Below, in pieces: positions 30,600 through 40,554 of a DNA stretch of 64,000 bases (position 1 is the first letter of the stretch; each line of letters begins with the position of its first letter). Origin of the DNA: Hondaea fermentalgiana (Eukaryota; Sar; Bigyra; Thraustochytrida; Thraustochytriidae); assembly GCA_014084085.1 (NCBI GenBank), contig NPFB01000022.1, positions 166,130 through 230,129 of the forward strand, in the 5' to 3' direction. A program made the position numbers and the translations under genes. The notes beneath the pieces are model-generated. The model saw only the letters and a program-made list of their open reading frames with translations. It did no database searches and had not been told where the DNA came from.

Positions 30600-33500
30600 C
30601 TACATGACCACGCAGGCTTTTGTTGTGCGGCGTCTCGAACGTTGTCGCGGCTCTGGCGCGTTGCTAGGAGACGCGACATCGACATCCGCGTCACCGGTGT
30701 TATCCGCATCACCGGCATTATCCGCGGCGTTGGCGGCGTTGTCGCCCTCACCGCCATCCTTTTTGTCAAGGTCGCGCAGCGTCTCAACCGCGGCAATGTA
30801 TCGAGGGTGCTGGTCGCCAAACTTGGCCTTGCGGACAGCGATGCACTCCTCGAGACAACGCCGCGCCTCCTCGTAACGGCCTAGGTCAATAAGCAAGAAC
30901 GCCTTCGCCTCTTGTCCAGTCGCAATAAATGGATGGTCGTCGCCCAGCGATTTCCGCCAGCCTGCGAGTGCTTGATCATACAAATGCTCAGCTTCCTCGA
31001 AGTTGCCGAGACGCCCTTCGACCTTGGCGAGGTTATACAAAACCTGAGAGAAATCGGGGTGGTCCGGGCCTAAAAGAGCCCCTTTCACTCGCTTAGCCTC
31101 GGCAAAAAACTCGCGCGTCTCCTCAATACGCTCCTCCGCGTCAGGCACTCCGAGCAGAAATCGAGCCATGTTCATGCACGAGTCCGCATAGTCAATATGG
31201 TCGCGTCCGAGCACCTTTTCGCGAATATCGAGACCACGTCGCGCAAAGCTTTCCGTCAGCTCGCTTTCAGGGTCGGCGTTCTTATCGAAGCGCGCGCGCG
31301 TGCGCAAAAGACTTGACAGCTTGTCACAAACCCGGGCGACAACAAGACTTTCAGGCCCAAAACGCTCCTCGGCGCGTGGCAGAGCTGTCTCAAAGAGCTC
31401 GCGAGCCTCTTCGTAGCGTCCCATGTGAACGAACATTTCGCCCAGACCTACGAGCGCTGGAATCTCGTTCTTGTGCTGGTCCTCGAGCTTTTTCCTTGCT
31501 TCGCGATAAGCCTCTTCTGCGGAATCGTACTCGGAACTCAGGTTGAGAATGTCGGCCAAGGCAAGGAGAGTTTCCCCAAGCTCGACTTCGCGCGCCTGAC
31601 GCACTACTTGCCCCCTGTCGCCGTCACTCGAGTGGCTCGCTTCATCTTGAAGCAGGTTCACCGATTCTTTCAAGGCTCCAGCCGCCGATGCATACAAGCC
31701 CATCTGCTTCATGAGCTGAGCCACAGTCCGCAGTTGTGCGGGGCCGAGATCCCCATTGGCCCGACGTTGCTCCAAGGCAGCTTGATACGCACGCTCTGCT
31801 TCGCCAAGGCCGCCCTCCAGGTCGCGCCAATATGCAACAATCTCAAAGCCCAAGTCCAGCGCTAAAGCAGCGGCAGCAAAGTCGAGGTCCACCAAAACCT
31901 CGCGAAGCCGCGCAATGTGGCCCGCCTTTTGAAGGTGGTACGGCAGCATCCGCACCTTGCGCGAATTAATGCGACCATCCTCAAGATAAAGTGGTTGCTC
32001 CTGGACCTTGCGCTCCTTTGCAACCGTAGCACGGCTTGCTGTTGCCTCGTATGAGTCAAAGTAGGCGGCGAGGGCTTCATGCGCAGTTTGCACGAGTTCT
32101 GGCTGGGTCCCGAGACTGGCCTCTTGCGATTCGCGAAATTGGCGATGAAACCACGCCAAGACCGTCGTTCCGTCGTCTGTGCCTCGAGAGACAAGATATC
32201 CGGACAAATCGTCGGTAATGCGAGTCCACAAGAGCGGCGGAAGTCGCTTTACGGGCGGGGTCCACCATTCAAACACCTGGTCCAGCACGTGATCGTCCAT
32301 GGAAATCAAATCCTCGAGGTCGTTGGTCGACAAGCCGTCGCGCGCCAGCGTCACAAAGGCAAGGGCATGATCGACCAAGGCATCTCCGTTGTAAAGACGG
32401 ACACGCTGGAAAAGCGCCTCAATCATTTCCTGGACTGTGGGTCGCATCGTGTGCTCGACGGAAGATGTCTCTGTAAACGAATGCCAGCGGCGCACCAAGT
32501 TAAAAGCGATGTTCATAAAGAGTGGCGTCCTTGTCTTGGCTCCGCCTGCCATGGTGCGGTCCACAACGAGCGCTTCCTGTTCCGCAGTGCAAGTACGTCC
32601 GACATGCTTGAGCCACCCGCGAAGCAGATCACGCGCAGACTTTTCGTCGAGCTTGGATACCTTGACGAGATCGTCGATGCCACGCTTATGCAATGCCGAG
32701 ACCACGCCTAAATTGCGTTTCGGGTCATCGGGGAGCGTGCTGACAATGATCTTCACCACTGGCGACGGAAGCAGTCGAGGAAGCCAGGCGAGACTCTCGC
32801 GCGCGTTGTCGTCGTTCGACAGCTGATCGAGCGCATCAAGAATGAGGATGAGACGAGGCGACGCGGTATCCGACTCTGGCGAAGCTTTGTTCTCATCGGC
32901 TGCAACTCGCGCCAAAAGCGCCAAGAAACGCGCAACGACATCAGCAAAGCTCGCCGCTCCTCGGCCCTGCTTTTCCTCGCCGTCGCCCTCTTCCTCGTCG
33001 AGCCCACAACCCAAAACAATTTGGTCGCACAGACTTTCAAGCAAGAGCCGACCTGTCGAGGACGACGCGGTCGTTCCAACAAAACGGGCCACCACCACGG
33101 CGTCCGGATACTCTTGCTTGGCGGTCACCATAATTTGAGCCATCACCGAGGTTTTTCCGCTACCGGATTCGCCAACGACGGCGAAAGGCGGCGTCTGGCT
33201 TTCCTCTGATGAGAGATACGTTTGCGCGCCATCCAGCACCGCTTCGCTTCCGGAGGTCAACGTAAAGACCTGAGCGCGAGATCTTGCGTACACTGCATGC
33301 GAAGAAATTTCACGCAGCAAGGGATCCTGCGCCGAAGCGGCTGCACGAGCAGACCGAGCAATCGATGTCATGGATGACATCATGACGCGGCAGAAATCGT
33401 CTGCAAATTGCTTGAGGTACTCTGCATGCTTTGCCGTAGAGATGCCTGACGCAGGATCAAAGTTGACTTGGTATTCTTTGACCGAGGTGGACGGAATCTC

Positions 33501-34499
33501 GGCCAGAACTGTTTGCGTGACCACGTCGACGAGCCTTTCGCGCGCCTCTTCATTGATGTGGTTGCCGTCGGCGTCAAGGTCTACAAAGTTTCCCAACAGA
33601 CGGCGACTCACACCGTCAGGGCCGTCGTCGGCGGCAACGTCGTCAATGTCGGAGATTTCACGATGGAAGATAAAAGCCTGCTCCGGACGTTCCGTGAGCG
33701 GCACGTCCAAGAGTCCATGGTGAATTTCCTCTTCGGTCACGGAAAGGTAGTAATAGTCGCGACGTACTTCGTCATCCTTTAGAACCTTGTCGGCAGCCGT
33801 GCGCAACGCCGTGCGCAATCCCGGGTACACACGTCCCCAAAAGTCGCCGCGGTTGTCGTCCGCGCGCAGCTCCCGCATCAGATAAGTGGGCGGAACCGCA
33901 TTGGTGTCGAGACGAAACCACTCTTCGATGAGTGCGGCGCTGCTTGAATCGCTCATGGCGATATGAGCAGCGAGCTCGTCGAGCTCCGTGGCCTCAATAG
34001 CCGCAGGGACGCGAGCAAAGCCGAACTTGTCGCCCAGAATGAGCACGTAGGAAATTCCAGAGGACAAGGTGCGACAGCGTGCGACTTCGGCCATGCAAAT
34101 CTCTGCGGTCGCGTGCTCGTCTGCTGCAGAGGAGCGAATGCCCCATCGCATCTCGCTCGGCTGGAGGAACTCGACGCCTACGCGGCGCCCAAACTTTTTC
34201 AAGTATGGGTACACGTCGGCAATGAGCAGGTTGCGCTCCACCTCGGTGTCCGTGAACGTCGAGGACAGAAACGCGCTCAGGGCAGGACGCTGCGCTTTGC
34301 TCGACGCGCCTGCGCCCTCGGCTGTCAGCCCGACGCCTTGCGCAAGAGCGCTCGCCGCGCGCTCTTTCTCCGCGGCGTCGGCCCTTGTCGCCGCGGACCG
34401 CCGCCGCCCGTCTCCATCCTTCTCGTCGTCGATGCCGCCGCCCGACTCGAGCGCCTCGCGCCACTCCTCGCGGTCCTCCCGCGCGCGCGAGAACATCAT
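30600..34499 (-). CDS. STAND NTPase: DUF4062-like, NACHT and TPR domains with C-terminal CaaX box
   Basis: The protein has 1299 residues from ATG (34499); 14 earlier codons open only with TTG. Residues about 70-170 resemble the N-terminal DUF4062-type domain of NWD1/TEP1-like proteins (FLSSTFTDTEVERNLL, then RWGIRSS). A NACHT-type NTPase follows with Walker A GESGSGKT (443-450) and Walker B RLILILDALDQL (about 549-560). The C-terminal third has about seven TPR repeats of kinesin-light-chain style (for example GRYEEARELFETALPRAEE). Nephrocystin-3 has a related NACHT-TPR layout. The last residues are SRRRTTKACVVM: a basic patch and a CaaX box (Cys-Val-Val-Met) that predicts farnesylation and membrane attachment. 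Such proteins act as ligand-triggered oligomerising switches; the trigger here is unknown. Two stop codons stand in tandem. Confidence 0.85.
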   Translation of the reverse strand: MMFSRAREDREEWREALESGGGIDDEKDGDGRRRSAATRADAAEKERAASALAQGVGLTAEGAGASSKAQRPALSAFLSSTFTDTEVERNLLIADVYPYLKKFGRRVGVEFLQPSEMRWGIRSSAADEHATAEICMAEVARCRTLSSGISYVLILGDKFGFARVPAAIEATELDELAAHIAMSDSSSAALIEEWFRLDTNAVPPTYLMRELRADDNRGDFWGRVYPGLRTALRTAADKVLKDDEVRRDYYYLSVTEEEIHHGLLDVPLTERPEQAFIFHREISDIDDVAADDGPDGVSRRLLGNFVDLDADGNHINEEARERLVDVVTQTVLAEIPSTSVKEYQVNFDPASGISTAKHAEYLKQFADDFCRVMMSSMTSIARSARAAASAQDPLLREISSHAVYARSRAQVFTLTSGSEAVLDGAQTYLSSEESQTPPFAVVGESGSGKTSVMAQIMVTAKQEYPDAVVVARFVGTTASSSTGRLLLESLCDQIVLGCGLDEEEGDGEEKQGRGAASFADVVARFLALLARVAADENKASPESDTASPRLILILDALDQLSNDDNARESLAWLPRLLPSPVVKIIVSTLPDDPKRNLGVVSALHKRGIDDLVKVSKLDEKSARDLLRGWLKHVGRTCTAEQEALVVDRTMAGGAKTRTPLFMNIAFNLVRRWHSFTETSSVEHTMRPTVQEMIEALFQRVRLYNGDALVDHALAFVTLARDGLSTNDLEDLISMDDHVLDQVFEWWTPPVKRLPPLLWTRITDDLSGYLVSRGTDDGTTVLAWFHRQFRESQEASLGTQPELVQTAHEALAAYFDSYEATASRATVAKERKVQEQPLYLEDGRINSRKVRMLPYHLQKAGHIARLREVLVDLDFAAAALALDLGFEIVAYWRDLEGGLGEAERAYQAALEQRRANGDLGPAQLRTVAQLMKQMGLYASAAGALKESVNLLQDEASHSSDGDRGQVVRQAREVELGETLLALADILNLSSEYDSAEEAYREARKKLEDQHKNEIPALVGLGEMFVHMGRYEEARELFETALPRAEERFGPESLVVARVCDKLSSLLRTRARFDKNADPESELTESFARRGLDIREKVLGRDHIDYADSCMNMARFLLGVPDAEERIEETREFFAEAKRVKGALLGPDHPDFSQVLYNLAKVEGRLGNFEEAEHLYDQALAGWRKSLGDDHPFIATGQEAKAFLLIDLGRYEEARRCLEECIAVRKAKFGDQHPRYIAAVETLRDLDKKDGGEGDNAANAADNAGDADNTGDADVDVASPSNAPEPRQRSRRRTTKACVVM

Positions 34500-35886
34500 C
34501 TGCGCAGAGGTGCTGCCGAGCAGAGAGTGCTGCGAGGCCAACGTCGCCGGCCCGGGAGTTCAGGTTCTACGACACCGCGGGCAGCGCTTGCTTGGCGTTG
34601 CTTTGCTTTGCTCTGCTTTGCTTTTTGCTTTGCTTTGCCCCGGCGCGTGCAAGAAGAACCAACCCGCCGGAGACGCGAGACGAGAAGATGAAGTAGAAGG
34701 TAGTGGGCCTCGGCCTAGCTAGGCCCGCCGGGACACGACATGATGGCACTTGCACAGGCACTGGCTCTGTCCAGTCTGGCGAGCGGAGAGGATCAATTTA
34801 ATCGCGTGGCAGAGAGGCAGACAGGCCATGGTGGTTGCGAGGGACTCCCTTAGACTCTGCCTGGAGATGTGACATCTCAGCAGTAGGCCTAGCTTCGCTT
34901 TCATTTTACTTTATGATGCCATCGCCGCTTCACCTTTGGGCCCTCTGGGTTTATCTCCCGCACACTCCTCGTTGAGTCCATCGCGTGGCGCCCCACCCAC
35001 CCCCAAGCATAACAAAAGAAGGATAGCACGGCCCAGGCTCTCCATGGCGGCAGTCCACTTTGACAGCGAGTCTACGTACCACGTGCCTTCTGATGATCAT
35101 CGTGCAATGCCAGTGTTCCCCTCGTTACGCTCGTTGCATTGATCGCTCGTGATCGTCTCTGCAACTGCAAATCAAACTTACGTCGCGTGCCGGTTGGTGC
35201 ACACCCACCCACTTGTACCGCGCCCACTCCTACACCTCTCCTACCGCATACCCTACCACCCACGCAGACCACGCAGACCAGTTAGTAGTTAGCCCAAAAG
35301 CAAGAGTAGAAGAGTCCAGCGCGCTGGGCACCCTCCACGACTCCGACGCAGGCGGCCCGCCCTCCTCCCCTGCCTCGCTCCCTCGCTGCCTCGCTCCCTC
35401 CCCCTCCGGCCGACCGCGCTCGCCGCCCTGCCTGCGTGCCTGCCTGCCTGCCGCGCGATGGCCAAGGCGACGCCGCAGCGGGAGCGGAGAAGGCCGGAGA
35501 ACTTGAAGGGGATTTTTAGAGCGGGCCGCGAGACAGAAACCAGCGGCGGCACGTGCACGTCGATAAAAGAAAAATCAATAGAGCAGCTGCAGCAAAACGT
35601 GAACGCGGCAGGACGCGCATCGAGGAGCGCGACGCGAGGGCGGGCGAGGCGCAGGCGAAGGGGGCGGGAGGCGCAGGGGGCGGGGGGGNNNNNNNNNNNN
35701 NNNNNNNNNNNNNNNNNNNNNNNNNNNNNNNNNNNNNNNNNNNNNNNNNNNNNNNNNNNNNNNNNNNNNNNNNNNNNNNNNNNNNNNNGCAGGGGGCGGG
35801 GGGGAGGGGAAAGTGGCAAGCACAACTCGGGGGACCGCCCGGCCGGCCGGCCGACGGAGAGCGGCGAGCCTCGCCGGGTCGGCGCG
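34500..35886. promoter_or_regulatory. Divergent promoter region with assembly gap
   Basis: 1.39 kb between the starts of the STAND NTPase gene and the exchanger gene. It is repeat-rich (GCTTT runs near 34596-34640) and interrupted by 100 N. A reading frame from 35458 runs through the gap into the exchanger gene, but its first 143 codons, which include the gap, are low in complexity and not credible. Confidence 0.5.
35689..35788. other. Assembly gap (100 N)
   Basis: Exactly 100 N, a placeholder size. The 16 bases before the gap (35673-35688) equal the 16 after it (35789-35804), GCAGGGGGCGGGGGGG, so the true gap may be zero or an overlap. Confidence 0.98.
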
Positions 35887-38349
35887 ATGTCTGCGTCGTC
35901 GCTGGTAACCTCGCTTGCGGTGGACAAGGACGCGGAGATGCTCGCCAGCGTCGTCGCGGGGGAGGGGCGCGCGCTCGCGGGGGGCGGCGAGGTGGCCTAC
36001 ATGCCCTTGTACTTCCTCTTTGTGGGCCTGCTCTTGGGGGCGCTCTCGCTCTGGGGACACTTCAAATTCGTGCCGTGGTTTCCCTACAACGCAGCCATGT
36101 TCCTCGAGGGCATTGCCCTGGGGGTCTTGCACTACGCCGTTGGCCTCGGTGAGCTCAGCACGTCGATTGAGTCCTGGATCACAATCGATCCCTTCTTACT
36201 CATGGCCGTCTTCCTTCCCAGCCTCATCTTTTCTGACGTTATGCGCATCAACATGCACCAGTTTCTGACCACGGCCTTCTTGCCGGCATGCATTCTCGCC
36301 ATCGTCGGCGTCGTCATCTCTGGGTGTCTCATGGGCGTCGCGGCAAACTTGACTCTCGGCTACGAGTGGGACTGGTACGCTTGCTTTCTCTTTGGCACGG
36401 TCATGGGCGCCACGGATCCAGTCAGCATCGTCGCTCTCCTGGAGAGCTCCGGAGCACCCTCACGCCTGACATTGCTCATGAGCTCCGAGAGTCACCTGGC
36501 TGACCTCAGCGTGCTAGCAATCTTCAACGTCTTTCTCAAGATAGTCACCGATGGGTCGTACTTTTTGTCCAAACCCAACAAAATCGCAAAGTACGTCTCG
36601 AAGCTCCTCTTTGTGGCTCCTCTCGTCGGCATCGTCTTTGGGCTCGTGGGCTACTTTGCCATCAAGCAGAGCGTCTCGCCGACTCGCAGTAGCGACGTCA
36701 TGACGCAAATTACCATTACCATCGTCACTGCCTACTTGTCCTTTCTCGTCTCGGAACACAACTTTGGGAGCAACGGCATTATTGCCAGCGTCTTTGCCGC
36801 CGCCGTCTTCGCCAAGTATGCCTGGCCCAAGTTCGCTCAGCGCGAGACCATGGAAAACGTCTGGTCTGCCATCGAGTACATTGGCAACACGCTCATCTTC
36901 CTTCTCGCCGGTCTCATCCTCGGCGGCAACACCTACAATGCCCTCGAGGCCAGCAATCTCACGGGGAGGGACTTTGCCAACGTCTTCATCATGTGGTTTC
37001 TCCTCTTCTTGTCGCGTTTTGTTGTTGTCATTATTCTCTTTCCTCTTCTCATGTGGGCCACCAAAAAGAATTTTACCTTGCAGGATGCGGCAGCGACGAT
37101 TGCTGGCGGTGTTCGGGGCGCCGTCACGATCACCCTCGCCATTGTCGTACTCAACTCTACTGATAACACCGACTATGAGGACGAGCTCACCATTCATTTC
37201 GGCTCCGATTACGAGGCTGCACTGTCCAAGTTCTTCTTCGTCGTGGGCTGCATCGTCCTGCTCACCATCACAGTCAATCAGATCATCTTTGTTCACCTTT
37301 TGAAATTCCTCAAGCTCACAAACAACACGGAGGCTCAGGAAACGCTTCACAAGTATGTGGAAAAACGCGTGAGAGCGAATGCCATCGCCGTTGTCAAGAC
37401 GATGCAAGAAGATCCAACGTACCGGAACGTCAGGCTCGAAGATGTGGCAGATCTCGTGCAAATTGAAAAGCTCAAGGACGAAGAGCGTGCCAGAGACTCT
37501 GCAAGTTCGCCGGACAGCCCCGACAAGGACGAGTCTTACGAGGCTTTTGAAGCGGATGTGAACAAATACGCCAAGAAAGCAAAAAACGAGGATCTGCTCT
37601 GCAGCGTACGCACGATGTTCCTCGACCTAGTCCGTGCACAATACTGGGACCAAATCAAGGGCGGAAGACTTCCGCGCAAGAGCGAGGCTGCGGTCATTCT
37701 GCTCGACGCGGTCGACATCGCTGGCGACGATGTCAAAGTTAAGCTCGACGATCTCTCGCCGCTCCGACTGAAGAATCGCCTTAGCGCAAGCCCTTTCTTG
37801 GAAAGACTTCTCGATGTGATCGACGCCTGTCTTCCTGAATGCATCGTTTTCGACAACTACTTGCAAAGTCGACTCATCAACGCGCGTCGCGAAGAGGCCG
37901 TCTACATGGCTACTTGCTACATGGAAGCTCACGCTGCGGCAGAGCTAAAGCTCGCGGAGTACCTCGGTGAATCGGCAAAGGTGGATACCCCCGAGGAAGC
38001 AACTGTGATTCAGGAAAGCATGAATCTTCGTGAGCATGCCGAGGATCTTCTTACTCACGCTTTCATGGACAACAAGGAGGTTGTCAAGCATGTGCACTTA
38101 ATCAAAGTCGCAAATGCCGTTGTAGAGAGTGAAGTTCGCTACATTCAAGATCTGGCTGATCAGGGCATTATTGACGCCAAATTCCAGGAGGAGTGCATGG
38201 AAAAGATCCGCGAGAAGCAAAGTAACATTGCTGCGTCACGCCGCAGAGGCTTCCACCAGATTGCGGTCGTGAGCAGCTCGCGCAAAGCCATATCCACGCA
38301 AGTTGCTTCCGTTGACTCTGCTGATGCTACTGACGACTCCGAAGTCTGA
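35887..38349 (+). CDS. Na+/H+ exchanger family protein (CPA1, SOS1/NHE-like)
   Basis: The protein has 820 residues starting MSASSLVTSLAVDKD. About a dozen membrane spans lie between residues 38 and 480. Family marks include GATDPVSIVALLESSGA, ESHLADLSVLAIFNVFLKI, the AYIANT-like EYIGNTLIFLLAG, and GGVRGAVTITLAI with its conserved Arg. In place of the usual ESLxND, residues 201-206 read ESHLAD: the Asp is kept but the Asn is Ala205. The C-terminal 320 residues are soluble and helical, in SOS1/NHE manner, with no cyclic-nucleotide domain seen. The predicted job is exchange of Na+ (or K+) for H+ at the plasma membrane or an endomembrane. The upstream frame through the gap is ignored, and this Met is the first before conserved sequence. 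Confidence 0.88.
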   Translation: MSASSLVTSLAVDKDAEMLASVVAGEGRALAGGGEVAYMPLYFLFVGLLLGALSLWGHFKFVPWFPYNAAMFLEGIALGVLHYAVGLGELSTSIESWITIDPFLLMAVFLPSLIFSDVMRINMHQFLTTAFLPACILAIVGVVISGCLMGVAANLTLGYEWDWYACFLFGTVMGATDPVSIVALLESSGAPSRLTLLMSSESHLADLSVLAIFNVFLKIVTDGSYFLSKPNKIAKYVSKLLFVAPLVGIVFGLVGYFAIKQSVSPTRSSDVMTQITITIVTAYLSFLVSEHNFGSNGIIASVFAAAVFAKYAWPKFAQRETMENVWSAIEYIGNTLIFLLAGLILGGNTYNALEASNLTGRDFANVFIMWFLLFLSRFVVVIILFPLLMWATKKNFTLQDAAATIAGGVRGAVTITLAIVVLNSTDNTDYEDELTIHFGSDYEAALSKFFFVVGCIVLLTITVNQIIFVHLLKFLKLTNNTEAQETLHKYVEKRVRANAIAVVKTMQEDPTYRNVRLEDVADLVQIEKLKDEERARDSASSPDSPDKDESYEAFEADVNKYAKKAKNEDLLCSVRTMFLDLVRAQYWDQIKGGRLPRKSEAAVILLDAVDIAGDDVKVKLDDLSPLRLKNRLSASPFLERLLDVIDACLPECIVFDNYLQSRLINARREEAVYMATCYMEAHAAAELKLAEYLGESAKVDTPEEATVIQESMNLREHAEDLLTHAFMDNKEVVKHVHLIKVANAVVESEVRYIQDLADQGIIDAKFQEECMEKIREKQSNIAASRRRGFHQIAVVSSSRKAISTQVASVDSADATDDSEV

Positions 38350-39102
38350 TCAAACCTAACTTTCCCCTTTCTCCTTTCTTTCTCACAAAGATCATTTTGT
38401 TGTTAGATCACGAGCTTCTTCTCCTCTTGGTCGCTTTCACGTAGAGTCCGGCTCGACATGACTTGATATTTTCGATTTGTTGGGGAATCGAAACATGCGA
38501 CAGGGTCCAGCACTCGATCATGCACGGCCATAGTTAACTTCGCTGTTTGCTAAATTTTAGGTCAATGTTCGGAAACAAAAGAGGCTGGCAATCTGAATCC
38601 ATGCACAAAGTGAGCAAGTCTGGTGTCCCCCTTCTTTCCGCTCCACTGTATTTTGGCCAGCCACCACCAACGCCTGAGAAATACTTTTGCTCCATCGTTG
38701 CTCCTCGATCGATCTCGGGCCCAATGTATCGCGTCGTAGCGATAGATTTATCACGGCCGAGCGTCTTCCCAAGTCGAGCCGAGACGTTTGCAAGCTCGTC
38801 GAATTACGCATCGTACACCTCGTCCTTGGGGACGACTCGGTGCGAGTTGGTGGGTTTCGTCCGACCGGCCCAAGTTCGAGAGCACCACCTTTGAGAGACC
38901 GGCGAGCACAGATTCCGCCTCGTGAACCCAGACCCGAATTGAGGGAGCAGAGGAAAGCGAAGCGAGCAAGGAGCACGTCAGCAGCACGCGCGCAAGGGCG
39001 CGGCTGCGATCGCGCATTGCCGACGCGCAACGCTCATCCGCTCCAGGTCGGTCTCGCGAAGGGCCCGCGCGAAGTCCGTGGAAGCGATCCCAAGCACTCG
39101 TG
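38350..39102. other. Spacer between exchanger and first CLC gene
   Basis: 753 bp holding the 3' end of the exchanger transcript and the promoter of the first CLC gene. No credible gene and no marked repeat. Confidence 0.5.
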
Positions 39103-40554
39103 ATGGACGTGTACGCGGAACTGCGCGATGCGGACGATGAGGACACGTATTTCGACGAGGAGACAGACCTCGCGGAGGAAGACGAGGGGGGAATGGCGGC
39201 GCAAATCCCCACGGGCCCAGCGTACGCAAGAGAGCTTTCCTTCTGGAGGCACATTCTCGTATGCCTTGCCCTCGGCGCCTTCATGGGCGCCGTCGCCTAT
39301 GTATACCTCGAGACCATCGAGCGCGTACAGACGGCTGTCTTTGGCGAAGACGTCCTTCGTCCTAGTTTGGGCGCGGAAGGCAAGAAAATCATCGCACTAG
39401 GTCACGGCGAATGGATCTGGGTCGTCTTTACTGCAGGCGCAGGTCTCGTGGTAGGCCTCGTAAAGCTCGCGCTGCGCTTTCCTCGCAACGTTCGAGGCTT
39501 CTTAGCCGAGGTTCGCGCCCAACACGTCAATCCCGTCGATGCACCAAAGATCGTGCTCGTGTCCTTGCTCTCTCTTTGTGGCGGTGTCTCTCTCGGACCT
39601 GAAGCCGCCATGGGCTCCCTTGGCGGAGGCCTGGCGCAGGCGTGGTCGGCCTTCCGAGGTCTCGACAAGGAGGCAACCCAGCAGAATGTCGTCAATGCCA
39701 TGGCTGGTGCCATGGGAGGGATTTTTCCTAGCCCTGTCATCGCTGTGACGACCATGACCGAGATTGGGCGCGTCGAAACGATGCATCACAACTACATGCG
39801 GGCAGTGGCCATGATGACGGTCGCGGCTTCCACTTCCTTTGGCGTGTTTTTCGCCATCAAAGGAGGGTCTTACCTGCCTTTAAACCCGCTCACTCTTACG
39901 TACCAGTTTCACTCGGGAGATCAGATCAAGGGTCTTGCCATTGGTCTTTTATCGGGTCTTTTGGGATTGTGCCACATTATCATTGCGGGTATCTGCAAAC
40001 GAATCTTTGTCGTGTTCGAAGCACGTATTCTTCGTGGTCGCTCGCAACTTGCCACTGTGGCATCTCCATTGCTCGGTGGGCTCGTCACTGGTTGCATTCT
40101 CGTGTGGTCACCGCTCTGCGTGGGCAGTGGCAGTTTGCAGACTGCCAGTATTGTGCGTCTTGCAGCCGCTCGCGAAATAGATTCGTCAACACTCTTTGCC
40201 TCTGCTTTTGCCAAGTCGCTTGCGTTTGGCATCGCCAAAGCGAGTGGCTTCGTAGGAGGCGCCATTTTCCCCTTGATTTTCGTCGGATCGGCCACCGGCA
40301 TCGGCTTTGCTCGCCTGATCAATGATCACGAGAAGCTCCCGCTTGTTTTGGCGGACGCCTGTTTTACAGCTGCAGTGCCATCTGCGGTGGCCCCAATGCC
40401 GGTGTCTTTCTTGCTCATGATTGCTTTCACCTTCAATCTCGGAGCATCGCAAGCTACGCCTATTTTTGTCGCCTGCATTGCTTCGCACCTTGTCACCTGT
40501 GGATTTGGGCTGGTGCTCAGTCTTTTAGGCGTCACTGCACGTTCGCGTCGATAG
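39103..40554 (+). CDS. CLC-family chloride channel/transporter, first tandem copy
   Basis: The protein has 483 residues from ATG (39103); the codon before it is GTG. A short acidic N-tail (about 45 residues) precedes a complete CLC membrane core. The usual filter motif G(K/R)EGP is replaced by GGVSLGPEAAMGSLGGG, so the gating-glutamate position is Leu164 and a Glu follows the Pro. Later marks are GAMGGIFPSPVIAV, GSGSLQTA and ASGFVGGAIFPLIFVGS. The canonical GSGIP region is not seen and AQHVNPVDAPK lies there. It belongs to a divergent CLC branch; transport of Cl- or another anion is inferred. No CBS domains follow. It is a clear paralogue of the next gene. Confidence 0.88.
   Translation: MDVYAELRDADDEDTYFDEETDLAEEDEGGMAAQIPTGPAYARELSFWRHILVCLALGAFMGAVAYVYLETIERVQTAVFGEDVLRPSLGAEGKKIIALGHGEWIWVVFTAGAGLVVGLVKLALRFPRNVRGFLAEVRAQHVNPVDAPKIVLVSLLSLCGGVSLGPEAAMGSLGGGLAQAWSAFRGLDKEATQQNVVNAMAGAMGGIFPSPVIAVTTMTEIGRVETMHHNYMRAVAMMTVAASTSFGVFFAIKGGSYLPLNPLTLTYQFHSGDQIKGLAIGLLSGLLGLCHIIIAGICKRIFVVFEARILRGRSQLATVASPLLGGLVTGCILVWSPLCVGSGSLQTASIVRLAAAREIDSSTLFASAFAKSLAFGIAKASGFVGGAIFPLIFVGSATGIGFARLINDHEKLPLVLADACFTAAVPSAVAPMPVSFLLMIAFTFNLGASQATPIFVACIASHLVTCGFGLVLSLLGVTARSRR

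Noticed and set aside
35458..35886. Extension of the exchanger gene through the N gap to an upstream ATG
   Set aside because: The added 143 codons are low in complexity, contain the gap, and precede no conserved sequence. MSASSL at 35887 is a better start.
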